From the NCBI GenBank assembly GCA_023511915.1, contig JAIMAN010000008.1:1-61103 (forward strand): a DNA stretch of 61,103 bases, written 5' to 3'. The translations under genes and the position numbers were made by a program. Source of the DNA: Armatimonadota bacterium. Its GTDB lineage: Bacteria > Armatimonadota > Fimbriimonadia > Fimbriimonadales > GBS-DC. Shown in pieces: positions 45,257-53,990 of the stretch; position 1 is the first letter of the stretch, and every line of letters begins with the position of its first letter. The notes beneath the pieces were generated by a model that was not told the DNA's origin, made no database searches, and saw only the letters and a list, made by a program, of their open reading frames with translations.

Positions 45257-45262
45257 TATAAT
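45257..45262 (+). promoter_or_regulatory. -10 element of the three-repeat secreted protein
   Basis: A consensus TATAAT lies 51 nt before the ATG at 45314, which has an AGGAGG site. This gene therefore has a normal leader, in contrast to many neighbours. Confidence 0.5.
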
Positions 45263-45313
45263 AGAGGCGCCTGTACGATTGAACTTTTCGCACGCAGGCA
45301 AAGGAGGCTGATG

Positions 45314-47734
45314 ATGCATTATAGATGGTGGAGCTTTTTGGCTTTAGCGACGATGCTATGCGCCGTTGGCTTCGCGCAGAAAGGGCAGGTTCAGGAGAAG
45401 CCTGACCCGCTGGCAAAGCCTGACCCGACGGTCAAGGCGCAAAACTGGCGAATCACACCAATCAAGGTTGCCCCGCGCAACCCAGCGGACTATGTGCGCT
45501 ACACCCCGCGCGGCGACTTTTTCCCCGCTTCGGGGGGAACGGTTGTCTACGATGTGACGGGTACGCCCAGCTATGACGGTGCAGGCGCAAGCTGCAATGT
45601 GCGCGTCTCCATCCAAGCGCCCAACAACAAGACCCACTTCTCTGGAATCGCTTGGGATGTGCAGCTGACAGCAACCTCGCCCAGCTACCTCTCGGAGATT
45701 GCCGTGCTGATAACGAATGTGAACGGCGAGGGATATATACTGCGTCCTGGCGCGGGCGATACCTTCGGCGGAACAGGTTCCTACTCCAGCGGTGGGCTGA
45801 ACGACCTGTGCGGCGTGTACGGACTGCCGCCGTTGAATCTGCCCGACGGGTATCTCTACTTAGAGTTCTTTGAGACCTACGATGACTTTCCCGACTGCGC
45901 ACAGGACGGCAACTGGGACAGCGGCACGCTGACTTTTGCGTTTGACACGCCCGCGCCCTTCACAGGCTACGACGAAGTGGACGACGCGGGCGACCTGCCC
46001 GAAAGCGCGCAGGCGACCCCCAGCGGCGCACTCACGGGCATTCGCGGCGCGCTCACGGCAGGCGATGTGGACATGTACGCCATCTACATCGCGAACCCGT
46101 TCGCGTTTGCCGCCAGCACGCGCTGCAACGCGCTGTTCGACACGCAGCTGTTCCTGTTCGATGCGAACGGCAACCCCGTGAGTTTCAACGACGACGCGCC
46201 CGAAGGCGGCGCGGCTTCGCGTCTGGACGGCAGTTGTATTCCTGGTCCGGGTCTTTACTACTTGGCGGTCTCGGCGTATGACCGCGACGCGGCGGACTGC
46301 AACGGCGCGGAGTTATGGGCGGATGCACCGTTTGACCAAATTCGCTGCGCGGACGGCACAGGCTCTGGGCGCGTCGGCGGCTGGGCAGGCTCGCACAGCG
46401 TGAGCGCGAGTTACATCATCACGCTGGAAGGCGCGGAAGGCGCGTCGCCGGGCGACCCCGACGACTGCCCGCCGTTCCAAGGCTGGGATGAGTTCGGCAA
46501 CGGCGGCGGCGACGCAGGCGACTTGCCCGAAAGCTCTCAAAGCACGGGCAACGCGGCAATCCCCGTCATTCGCGGGCAGCTGGATGCGGACGATGTGGAT
46601 ATGTACGCGATCACCATCGATGACCCCGCTGCATTCAGCGCGACGACCGTCGGCGGCGCGACCTTCGATACACAGCTGTGGCTGTTCGATGCCAACGGCA
46701 AGGGCGTGGTGGCGAACGACGACTCGGGCGGGCTGCAGTCGCGCATCGACAACACGGCAGGCTGTATCACCGCGCCTGGTGTCTATTACCTTGCCATCTC
46801 GCGCTATGCACGCAACGCAGCGGGCTGTGAAGGCGGTGGTATTTGGGCAGGACGCACGAACAACTGCCCCGACGGTACCGAGGCGACCTCGCGCGTGGCG
46901 AGCTGGTCGGGTAGCACCAGCGCGGCGGGCGAGTACCGCATCTTCCTGACGGGCGTGCGCGGCGCAACGCGCGGCGACCCCAACGATTGCCCGCCCCCCG
47001 GCGACGATCGCTGGGATGAGCAAGCGAACGGCGGCGGCGACGCAGGCGACCTGCCGAGCAACGCACAAGCGGTCTACCGCCCTGACCAGACGCCGTGCCA
47101 GTCGCCCGTGACGCGCATCTCGGGCGTGCGCACCGACTCTGCTGACGCCGACATGTATGTCATCTGCATCACGGACCCAGCCAACTTCTCGGCGTCAACA
47201 GCCGGGCTGGCAGGGTTCGATACCCAGCTCTGGCTCTTCCGCTGCGACGGCATGGGCGTCGTGCATAACGACGACTCAGGCGGGCTGCAATCGCGCATCG
47301 ATAACTCCACAGGCTGTCTGAACGGGCTGCAAGCGGGAACCTATCTGCTCGCCGTCACGGGCTACAACCAAGACCCTGTGGATTCGGGCGGCAACCTGCT
47401 CTGGAACAACTCGCCGTTCAGCGAAGTGCGCTGTCCCGACGGTCCGGGCGCGGCTAACTCGATGGTCGGCTGGACAGGCTCTGGCGGCTCGGGCAACTAC
47501 GGCATCGCGCTTACGGGTGCGTACTTCGTGGCGCAGGGCGGCTGCGAAGGCGGTCCGGGGCAGTGCGACGGCGACGCCAACCGCGACGGGCGCGTCGATG
47601 ACGCCGACCTGCTGATTGTGCTGTTCCAGTTCGGCGAGTTCGGCTTCGGGCTGCAGGGTGATGTGGATAACAACGGCACGGTCGACGATGCCGACCTGCT
47701 GGTTGTGCTGTTCAACTTCGGCTGCGGCTCGTAA
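45314..47734 (+). CDS. Secreted three-repeat protein with dockerin-like C-terminus
   Basis: The 806-aa protein has a signal peptide (WWSFLALATMLCAVGFAQ) and an N-terminal beta domain (about 60-205). Three repeats of about 165 residues follow, starting near 217, 390 and 565. Each has DAGDLP, VDMYAI/VICI, FDTQLWLFDANG and NDD(S/A), resembling PPC/DVUA0089-type calcium-binding beta modules. The C-terminal 55 residues hold two DADLL calcium-loop repeats. The likely role is at the cell surface, function unknown. The ATG at 45314 is six bases after AGGAGG; the huge upstream frame extension is antisense to argB and discarded. Confidence 0.8.
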   Translation: MHYRWWSFLALATMLCAVGFAQKGQVQEKPDPLAKPDPTVKAQNWRITPIKVAPRNPADYVRYTPRGDFFPASGGTVVYDVTGTPSYDGAGASCNVRVSIQAPNNKTHFSGIAWDVQLTATSPSYLSEIAVLITNVNGEGYILRPGAGDTFGGTGSYSSGGLNDLCGVYGLPPLNLPDGYLYLEFFETYDDFPDCAQDGNWDSGTLTFAFDTPAPFTGYDEVDDAGDLPESAQATPSGALTGIRGALTAGDVDMYAIYIANPFAFAASTRCNALFDTQLFLFDANGNPVSFNDDAPEGGAASRLDGSCIPGPGLYYLAVSAYDRDAADCNGAELWADAPFDQIRCADGTGSGRVGGWAGSHSVSASYIITLEGAEGASPGDPDDCPPFQGWDEFGNGGGDAGDLPESSQSTGNAAIPVIRGQLDADDVDMYAITIDDPAAFSATTVGGATFDTQLWLFDANGKGVVANDDSGGLQSRIDNTAGCITAPGVYYLAISRYARNAAGCEGGGIWAGRTNNCPDGTEATSRVASWSGSTSAAGEYRIFLTGVRGATRGDPNDCPPPGDDRWDEQANGGGDAGDLPSNAQAVYRPDQTPCQSPVTRISGVRTDSADADMYVICITDPANFSASTAGLAGFDTQLWLFRCDGMGVVHNDDSGGLQSRIDNSTGCLNGLQAGTYLLAVTGYNQDPVDSGGNLLWNNSPFSEVRCPDGPGAANSMVGWTGSGGSGNYGIALTGAYFVAQGGCEGGPGQCDGDANRDGRVDDADLLIVLFQFGEFGFGLQGDVDNNGTVDDADLLVVLFNFGCGS

Positions 47735-47743
47735 GCCTCACTT

Positions 47744-47773
47744 GCGGGCTTCCTCCTTCGCGGGGAAGCCCGC
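47744..47773. terminator. Bidirectional terminator hairpin
   Basis: GCGGGCTTCC (47744-47753) pairs perfectly with GGAAGCCCGC (47764-47773) around a 10-nt loop, with a short T run after it on the plus strand. It separates two convergent genes that end at 47734 and 47777. Confidence 0.7.
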
Positions 47774-47776
47774 TGT

Positions 47777-49717
47777 TTACCGAAGCGCCGCGATTGCCTC
47801 CACGCTGTGCGGGTTCTCCAACGCGCTCAGGTCGCCCGTCGGCTCGCCCAAGTACGCTGCACGGATGACCCGCCGCATAATCTTGGCGTTGCGCGTCTTG
47901 GGCAGGTCGGGCACGGCGTAGACCGCTTTGGGCATCAGCGGCTTGCCCATCCGCACTGCCACCAAGTTCAGCAGCTCCTGCGCCAGCGCGTCGCTGTATG
48001 CATAGCCTGGCTTCAGCACCACGAACGCCACCGCCGCCTGCCCCTTGAGTTCGTCGGGGACACCAATCACGCCTGCCTCGCTCACGGCGGGATGCTCCAC
48101 CAGCACGCTTTCGATTTCGGCGGGACCGACGCGCTTGCCCGCGATTTTGAGCGTGTCGTCCGCGCGCCCCAAGATGTACCAGAAGCCGTCCTCGTCAATC
48201 AGGCTCAGGTCGCCGTGATACCAGATGCCCTCGAAGCGGCTCCAGTAGGTCTCCAGATAGCGTTCCGTGTCGCGCCAGAAGCCGCGCGTCATGCCGGGGT
48301 TCACATTCCGCACGCACAGCAGTCCGACCTCGCCGCGCACAGGGTCGCCCGACTCGTTCAGCACTTCGGCGTCCACGCCGGGCGCGACGGTGTTGAAACT
48401 GCACGGTTTGAGCGGGCGCAGCACCGTGCAGCCCAGAATCCCGCCCGAAATTTCCGTGCCCCCCGAATAGTTGATGATGGGCGCGCGGTTCTTGCCCACA
48501 TGCTGCAGCGTCCACAGCCACGGTTCTGGGTTCCACGGCTCGCCTGTGGAGCCGAGCAGGCGCAGACTGGGCATCGGGTGGCGGTCGGCGTACTCCGCGC
48601 TCTCGCGCATCAGCGCACGAATCAGCGTCGGCGTGATGCCCAGCACCGTAATCCCGTGACGCTCTACCATGTCCCACACGCGGTCGGGCGCGGGATAGTC
48701 GGGCGAGCCGTCGTACATAAACACCGTCGCGCCCAGAATCAGCCCGCCCATAATCAGCCACGGTCCCATCATCCAGCCGATGTCCGTGAGCCAACTGATG
48801 GTGTCGGTGGGCTTGAGGTCGAACAGGTGGTACATGTCCTGCGCCGCCTTGATGGGGAAGCCCGCATGCCCATGGAACGCGGCTTTGGGCTTGCCTGTCG
48901 TGCCCGAAGTGTAAATCATCATGCAGGGCGTTTCGCTGTCGAACGCGGGCGCGTCGTAGTCGCCGTCGTCCAGCAGGTCGGTGTAGCGCACTTCCAGCGC
49001 GGGGTCGAAGCGCACATCGCGCCCTGCGCGTTCGACGACGAACACGCGCTGCACCTGTGGCAGGTTGTGCAGGGCTTCGAAGGCGGTCTCGCGCATGGGC
49101 ACGATTTTGCCGCGTCGGGGGAACCCGTCGGCGATGAACAGCCAGCGCGCCTCAGCGTCCTGCATGCGCGTCTGGATAGGCTCCGCGCCGAAGCCCGAGA
49201 ACAGCGGCAGCGCAATCGCGCCGATGCGCCCAATCGCCAGCAGCGCAATCGCCGTTTCGGGCACAAACGGCAGGAACAGCCCGACGCGGTCGCCGTGCTG
49301 CACGCCCTGCTTGAGCAGCCCGCGCGCGAGCGCGTTCACCTCGCGCAGCAACTCGGTGTAGGTGTAGCGGCGTACCGCGCCCTCCTCGCCCTCCCACACG
49401 AGCGCGAGCGCGTCGCCGCGCCCTGCTTGCACATGGCGCTCCAGCGCGTTGTAAGTCCAGTTCAGCCGCCCGCCAACGAACCACTTCGCGAACGGCTTGC
49501 CCGCCGAGAGGTCTACCGTCTGCGTGTAGGGCGTGTGCCAGTGGAAGCCGATGTCCGCGAAAAACGCCTGCCAGAACCAGTCGGGGTCGTCGATGCTCTT
49601 TTGGAGGAACGCCTCGTAGGTGGGTAGTCCGTAGCGGCGCATCTGCGCCGTGATGTTCGCCTGCTCGATTATCCCGTCGTCGGGTCGCCATGCGATGGGC
49701 AGATTCAGCTCCTGCAT
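47777..49717 (-). CDS. Acetyl-CoA synthetase-like acyl-CoA ligase
   Basis: The 646-aa AMP-forming enzyme activates a short-chain acid to its CoA ester. The P-loop is CMMIYTSGTTGKPKAAFHGH (near 270), followed by GSTGEPWNPEPW, the aspartate motif GIWYHGDLSLIDEDG and the hinge GRADDTLKIAGKRVGPAEIE. The acetylatable lysine is in LPKTRNAKIMRRVIR near the end. The N-terminus includes FFADIGFHWHTPYTQTVD, as in the Acs family. The exact acid is not deducible. A GGAGG precedes the start, and it is divergent from the small gene at 49775. Confidence 0.92.
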   Translation of the reverse strand: MQELNLPIAWRPDDGIIEQANITAQMRRYGLPTYEAFLQKSIDDPDWFWQAFFADIGFHWHTPYTQTVDLSAGKPFAKWFVGGRLNWTYNALERHVQAGRGDALALVWEGEEGAVRRYTYTELLREVNALARGLLKQGVQHGDRVGLFLPFVPETAIALLAIGRIGAIALPLFSGFGAEPIQTRMQDAEARWLFIADGFPRRGKIVPMRETAFEALHNLPQVQRVFVVERAGRDVRFDPALEVRYTDLLDDGDYDAPAFDSETPCMMIYTSGTTGKPKAAFHGHAGFPIKAAQDMYHLFDLKPTDTISWLTDIGWMMGPWLIMGGLILGATVFMYDGSPDYPAPDRVWDMVERHGITVLGITPTLIRALMRESAEYADRHPMPSLRLLGSTGEPWNPEPWLWTLQHVGKNRAPIINYSGGTEISGGILGCTVLRPLKPCSFNTVAPGVDAEVLNESGDPVRGEVGLLCVRNVNPGMTRGFWRDTERYLETYWSRFEGIWYHGDLSLIDEDGFWYILGRADDTLKIAGKRVGPAEIESVLVEHPAVSEAGVIGVPDELKGQAAVAFVVLKPGYAYSDALAQELLNLVAVRMGKPLMPKAVYAVPDLPKTRNAKIMRRVIRAAYLGEPTGDLSALENPHSVEAIAALR

Positions 49718-49758
49718 GCTTCGTCGCCTCCGAGAAGAGGATACCTGATGGGCTGAGG

Positions 49759-49764
49759 TACAAT
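49759..49764 (+). promoter_or_regulatory. -10 element of the nucleotidyltransferase pair
   Basis: GG-TACAAT ends ten bases before the ATG at 49775, leaving a leader of about four bases. Confidence 0.5.
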
Positions 49765-49774
49765 CCTCAGTACT

Positions 49775-50167
49775 ATGGCATACCAGCCGTTGACGCTGCG
49801 GCAGGTCGCGGCGGCGATTCGAGAGGAGCAGGCGTCGCCCGACGGCGACCCGTGGCTGTGGGTGCGGCAGTTTATGGACGACTTTTACGCAGCGACGCCC
49901 GAAGTGCGCGCGACGCTGATTGCCGAACGCCCCGACCTCACGGGCGACCCGCGCTTCGACGCCTACCTCGCCGCGCTCGCCGAGCATTTCGCCATCCACT
50001 ACCAGCTGCCCATCCCGCGCTGGGTCAACGAGCCTGAGCGGTTCCTGGAGCAGTGGTGGTTCCCGACGCAGTTCAAGAGCCTGCACGCGCTGGCAATCGT
50101 GGAAAGCCCCGCCGCGTTCCGCAGGCGCGGGATTTTTGTCGACCGAACTGAGTTCCAACGATGCTAA
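49775..50167 (+). CDS. Uncharacterised partner of DUF6036-type nucleotidyltransferase
   Basis: The 130-aa protein is mostly helical, with LTLRQVAAAIREEQASPDG near the start and AALAEHFAIHYQLPIPRW in the middle. The conserved-looking WVNEPERFLEQWWFP is followed by HALAIVESPAAFRRRGIFVD. I recall similar small proteins beside nucleotidyltransferase genes, where they could be antitoxins, but this is context-based. It overlaps the next gene by 7 nt, so the two are translationally coupled. A -10 element ten bases upstream suggests a near-leaderless mRNA. Confidence 0.65.
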   Translation: MAYQPLTLRQVAAAIREEQASPDGDPWLWVRQFMDDFYAATPEVRATLIAERPDLTGDPRFDAYLAALAEHFAIHYQLPIPRWVNEPERFLEQWWFPTQFKSLHALAIVESPAAFRRRGIFVDRTEFQRC

Positions 50168-50688
50168 ACCGCGAGCAGATTGTGCGTGCGCTGACCCGCT
50201 TGGCGGCGGTACTGGAGGCGCGTGGCGTGCAGGGCGAAGTTTACTTGGTGGGCGGCGCAGCGATTGCGCTTGCCTACGACGCCCGACGCGCCACGCGCGA
50301 TGTCGACGCCGTATTCGCCCCCAAGCAAGCCGTCTACGAGGCGGCGCAGGTCGTCGCCGAAGAACTCCACCTGCCCGAAAACTGGCTCAACGACGCTGTG
50401 AAACTCTACCTGCGCAGCGAAGACCCCGAACCGCTGCAACCATTAGACCTGCCTGGACTGCGTGTGCTGGTCGCCTCGCCGCGATACCTGCTCGCGCTCA
50501 AGCTTCTCGCCTCGCGCCGCGAAGATGAGCAGGATATACGGATGCTGCTGAACCTGTTGCAAATCCAGTCGGTAGACGAGGCGTTAGCGGTCGTGCTGCA
50601 GGTCTACCCAGAAGGACAGATTCTGCCCAAAACGCGCTTCATGCTGGAGGAAATCTTCGGAGGTCAACCCCATGCGAACGCCGATTGA
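50161..50688 (+). CDS. DUF6036-like nucleotidyltransferase, possible toxin
   Basis: The 175-aa protein shows the minimal nucleotidyltransferase core: YLVGGAAIALAYDARRATRD with the GG and the D-x-D (DVDAVF) metal-binding aspartates near residues 43-45. It continues with LRVLVASPRYLLALKLLASR and REDEQDIRMLLNLL, the typical second half of this family. Related enzymes act as toxins that modify tRNA ends in MenT/AbiEii-type systems. Whether this one is a toxin is inferred from its coupled small partner. It overlaps the following gene by 17 nt. Confidence 0.75.
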   Translation: MLNREQIVRALTRLAAVLEARGVQGEVYLVGGAAIALAYDARRATRDVDAVFAPKQAVYEAAQVVAEELHLPENWLNDAVKLYLRSEDPEPLQPLDLPGLRVLVASPRYLLALKLLASRREDEQDIRMLLNLLQIQSVDEALAVVLQVYPEGQILPKTRFMLEEIFGGQPHANAD

Positions 50689-52519
50689 ATACTGCTACCG
50701 TCCCCACCGTTCCAACCCGCGCATCCGCGAGGTGGAGCCGAGCCTCGCGCAGTTGGGGGGCACTTTCTGGGTCTATGTGCAAAACGACTCGCGCCAGCCC
50801 CGCTCCGTCAGCTCGATCCAACTGAACGGGCGCGAGATCGAGGCAATCCCGAAAGGCAAGGGGCTGAACTGGTATCGTCTGAGCCACGAGTTGATTCCGC
50901 CACGCACGACCGCGCTGCTGATTCTGAACCTGCAGCGGGCGATGCTGGACGCCGCGCCGATTGAACTCATCATGCGCTTCGGCGACGGGACGCAGGCGAC
51001 GGCGCGGCTGGAGCCGAAGCCCGCGCCCGCCGCGCTGGCAAGCGCGTGGCTGGAGGGGCGCAGGCTGACCGTCGTGGTGCGCAACGACGACCCCGCATTG
51101 CCGTTGCGCGTGCAGCGGCTGCGCGTGGAGGGCAGGTCGGCGCGCTTCCGTGCGCTTGCGTCCGAAGCGGAGCCGAACGGCGGGCTGAACTTTCTGACGG
51201 CGACGCTGCCCCGCGCGCCGTTGCCCCACCTGAGCCTCCCCCTGCAGGTGGATGTGCGCCTCGGCGAAACGGCGTGGATGCTGGGCGGGGCGGTGCGACC
51301 TCTGCCGCGCGTGTTCCCGCTGGGCACATGGCGCACGAGCGTCTGGGAGAACGACGCCGAGCGTCAGGCGTGGCGCGAACGCGGCTTCGATACCTTCGTG
51401 TTCAGCGGGGGCGCGGAACTCACCGAGACCGAGCGGCGCGCCTTCACCGAAATCTGCCCGCGCGAGGGCATCTACGCGCTGCCCTACTGCGGCTTCCCGC
51501 GCCCTGCCGTGTCGTTTATCGAGCGCAACCGCCAAAACGCGCACATCATCGCCTACATGATCAAAGACGAGCCCGACTGGTCTGACCCTGCCCAGCACGA
51601 GGGCTGGCATATCCCCGCGTTGTGCGAGCGCGTGGCGAAAATCTTCCGCGACCGCGAGGGGATCCCGCCCGTGTACCTGAACTTGGCGCGGTCGCGTCGG
51701 TTCGGCGAGTTCGCGGAGATTCCCGACATCGCCTGCTACGACGCCTATCGCGTGGGCGCGCCGATGCCCGACCTATCGCCCGCCGAGTGGGGCAACCTGC
51801 TGGAGCTGGCGGCGACCTACACGGAAGACCTGCGCGCCAACTGCGAGCCGCTGCCGTTCTGGGTGTGGGCGCAGGGGGCGCACATGTGGGACGAGCGCGT
51901 GTGGGTGGACGGCGCACTCGGACGCGCCTGCCCGACCCCTGAAGAGATTCGCGTGCAACTGTGGCTGCAACTCAGTCGCGGCGCGAAGGGCGTGCTGTGG
52001 TTCATCGGCTTCGACGAGGCGGAGTTCCGACGGTACTACACCGAGGCGCGCGACATCCCCGCGCTGCGCGCCCTGCCCGAAGCCGAGCGCGCCCCGCTGG
52101 TGGAGCAACTCGTCGCGCACGGGCGCGAGGCGTTCGACGAGCAGGCGCGCCTGAACCGATTCCTGCAGCCCCTGCGCGACGCGCTGCTTGGCATGGAGTG
52201 GCGTCCGAACGGCGTGCGCGTGCTGGCTGCCAGCAGCCCGCGCCGACTGGACGCCGCGCTGCTGGTCGGGGCGCGCCTGGCGGCAATCTGGCTGACCAAC
52301 CTCGACTACGCGATGCACCCGCAGGGCTATCGGTTCCGCGAGCAGCGCGGGATTGAGGTGGAGGCGCGGCTACCCGCGTGGCTGACCCCCAAGCGAGTGC
52401 GCCTGCTTGCGCTCGAGAGCGAGCCGCGCCCGCTGCCAATCGAACGCAGCGGGTCAGCTGTGCGCCTGCGCATCGACGCGCTGCCCCAGCAGGTAGGGGT
52501 AGTCTGGATAGAGTCTTAG
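50672..52519 (+). CDS. Putative glycoside hydrolase-like TIM-barrel protein
   Basis: The 615-aa protein is not assigned to a named family. Residues about 1-215 are beta-rich (FWVYVQNDSRQPRSV, TTALLILNLQRAML). From about 220 a TIM-barrel-like part follows: GFDTFVFSGGAELTETERRA, IIAYMIKDEPDWSDPA and FWVWAQGAHMW. The KDEPDW pattern resembles acidic catalytic residues in beta-galactosidase-like hydrolases. A C-terminal beta domain ends it. No signal peptide is seen. A GGAGG site precedes the ATG, inside the nucleotidyltransferase gene. Function as a glycosidase is inference. Confidence 0.6.
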   Translation: MRTPIEYCYRPHRSNPRIREVEPSLAQLGGTFWVYVQNDSRQPRSVSSIQLNGREIEAIPKGKGLNWYRLSHELIPPRTTALLILNLQRAMLDAAPIELIMRFGDGTQATARLEPKPAPAALASAWLEGRRLTVVVRNDDPALPLRVQRLRVEGRSARFRALASEAEPNGGLNFLTATLPRAPLPHLSLPLQVDVRLGETAWMLGGAVRPLPRVFPLGTWRTSVWENDAERQAWRERGFDTFVFSGGAELTETERRAFTEICPREGIYALPYCGFPRPAVSFIERNRQNAHIIAYMIKDEPDWSDPAQHEGWHIPALCERVAKIFRDREGIPPVYLNLARSRRFGEFAEIPDIACYDAYRVGAPMPDLSPAEWGNLLELAATYTEDLRANCEPLPFWVWAQGAHMWDERVWVDGALGRACPTPEEIRVQLWLQLSRGAKGVLWFIGFDEAEFRRYYTEARDIPALRALPEAERAPLVEQLVAHGREAFDEQARLNRFLQPLRDALLGMEWRPNGVRVLAASSPRRLDAALLVGARLAAIWLTNLDYAMHPQGYRFREQRGIEVEARLPAWLTPKRVRLLALESEPRPLPIERSGSAVRLRIDALPQQVGVVWIES

Positions 52520-52526
52520 CGCTGTA

Positions 52527-52679
52527 TCCCCCCTCTCCCGCCTCGCGAGCAACGGGGCTTGTGGAGTGCGGAAGCGGAGCTTCCGCCCAACGCTGAAGCT
52601 GACGCTTCAGCACTCCAAACGGGTCGGCGCGCGTCCTCCTTCGCCCACGCTGTGGGAGAGGGGCGGGGGGTGAGGGCAG
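52527..52679. repeat. Composite hairpin element, family B copy 2
   Basis: It is inverted relative to copy 1. The core TGGAGTGC (52562) to GCACTCCA (52617) contains CGGAAGC-GGA-GCTTCCG and GCTGAAGC-TGAC-GCTTCAGC. A CCCTCTCCCGCCTCGCGAG arm lies to the left. To the right, AAACGGGTCGGCGCGCG leads to a GTGGGAGAGGGGC arm and TGAGGGCA. The left terminal repeat is missing. It lies between convergent genes. Confidence 0.7.
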
Positions 52680-52680
52680 T

Positions 52681-53694
52681 CTACTCCACCCAGTCGGCGA
52701 TATAGATATTCGTCTCGCCGCGCGTTTTGGCAGTGCGGTTAGACGCCCACACCAGCCTCTTGCCGTCGCGCGAGAACATCGGGAAGCCGTCAAAGTCGCC
52801 CGTGTAGGTAATCTGCTGCACGCCCGTGCCGTCAAGGTTAATCAGAAACAGGTCGAACTCGCGCCCGCGCGGGTCGTGGTGATTGCTGGTGAAAATCATC
52901 TGGCGGTTGCCTGGCTTCATAAACGGCGCGAAGTTCGCCTGACCCAGCTGGCTGATGCGCCGCTTGCGCCTGCCGTCGGCGGTCATCACCCACAGCTCCA
53001 ACTTGCTGGGGCGCACCAGTCGCTTGCGCAGCAGGTCTTGAAACTCCTTGACCTCCTCGTCGGTTTTCGGGTGGTAGGCGCGATAAACGATGTAGCGCCC
53101 GTCCCACGAGTAGAACGGTCCGCCGTTGTAGCCGATTTCGGTCGTGAGGCGTCGGACGCGCTTGGTGCGCAGGTTCAGCTCCGCGAGGTCGATGTTGCCC
53201 CAGCGCGTGGTCGTAAACAGCACGCGGTCGCCGCGCGGGTGGAACGAGCCTTCGGCGTTGTAGGCGTCGTCGTCGGTGAGCGCGACACGCTCCGAGCCGT
53301 CGGCGTTCGCCATGTAAAGCCGATACGGGAACAGCCCCCAAACATACCCCTGCGAGCGGTCGGGCGGGGACGGCGGCTCCGTGCTGTACCAGTCGGTGGA
53401 GCTATACAAAACCTTCTTGCCGTCGGGCGACCAGTAGCCGCAGGTGCAACGCCCCTTGCCCGTAGACACGAGGCGCACATCCGTACCGTCGATGTTCATC
53501 GTGAACATCTGGTCTGCCGTGAACGGCGGGCGCGTGCTTTGGAAGATGAGCTTTTTGCCGTCGAAGGAGAAGTATGCCTCCGCGTTCTCGCCGCCGAAAG
53601 TCAGTTGGCGCACATTGCGCAGGCGCGTCTCGCGCGGGTCGTGCAACACAGGTTCCTGCGTCGGCTGCCCCAGTGCAAGGTGAATGCCACACAT
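52681..53694 (-). CDS. TolB-like WD40/PD40 beta-propeller protein
   Basis: The 337-aa protein is built of six or so PD40 blades, for example AEAYFSFDGKKLIFQSTR, CTCGYWSPDGKKVLYSSTD, GSFHPRGDRVLFTTT and DGFPMFSRDGKRLVWASNR. Propellers of this kind bind proteins or peptides, as in TolB or dipeptidyl peptidases. There is no protease domain and no clear signal peptide, since the start MCGIHLALGQP is not hydrophobic. Without tol-pal neighbours the role is unknown. TATACT on the minus strand ends nine bases before the ATG. Confidence 0.8.
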   Translation of the reverse strand: MCGIHLALGQPTQEPVLHDPRETRLRNVRQLTFGGENAEAYFSFDGKKLIFQSTRPPFTADQMFTMNIDGTDVRLVSTGKGRCTCGYWSPDGKKVLYSSTDWYSTEPPSPPDRSQGYVWGLFPYRLYMANADGSERVALTDDDAYNAEGSFHPRGDRVLFTTTRWGNIDLAELNLRTKRVRRLTTEIGYNGGPFYSWDGRYIVYRAYHPKTDEEVKEFQDLLRKRLVRPSKLELWVMTADGRRKRRISQLGQANFAPFMKPGNRQMIFTSNHHDPRGREFDLFLINLDGTGVQQITYTGDFDGFPMFSRDGKRLVWASNRTAKTRGETNIYIADWVE

Positions 53695-53703
53695 AGCAAG
53701 TTA

Positions 53704-53709
53704 AGTATA
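53704..53709 (-). promoter_or_regulatory. -10 element of the propeller gene
   Basis: On the minus strand GC-TATACT ends nine bases before the ATG at 53694, again without space for a ribosome-binding site. Confidence 0.45.
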
Positions 53710-53787
53710 GCCGAACGGTGCGTGCAGAGACTGCCTCTGAGGCGACATGGATTTGCTGTGAGGCGACCTTTGATACTAATCGTGCAT

Positions 53788-53909
53788 CCAAAGTTCGTAA
53801 AAGCAAGTGGGAGTGAAGCCCCCCTCCTTAAGGTTCCCCCTGCGAGCAGGGGGAACCGAACCCGTGTGCGGTTCCCCTCGCGAAGCGGGGGGAACCTTAA
53901 GGAGGGGGG
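53788..53909. repeat. Dispersed repeat family A, copy 2, with long inverted repeat
   Basis: It starts CCAAAGTTCGTAAAAGCAAG and contains two GGTTCCCC-type hairpins. Its arms CCCCCCTCCTTAAGGTTCCC and GGGGAACCTTAAGGAGGGGG (about 53819-53909) pair over about 22 bp, so the whole could form a cruciform. Unlike copies 1 and 3 it does not follow an intact small membrane protein gene. Confidence 0.75.
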
Positions 53910-53990
53910 CAACTATGAACTCTGAACGCGCGGTTGATACAACCACAACTCTTGGGGCAACCACAGAGGGCTGTCCCTACGAAACGGGCA

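Noticed and set aside
43658-45310. A very long plus-strand frame joining the argB region to the secreted three-repeat protein
   Set aside because: Its first 550 codons are antisense to argB and out of frame with rsmA, with arginine-rich low-complexity translation typical of GC-rich shadows. The signal peptide and AGGAGG site at 45314 mark the true start.
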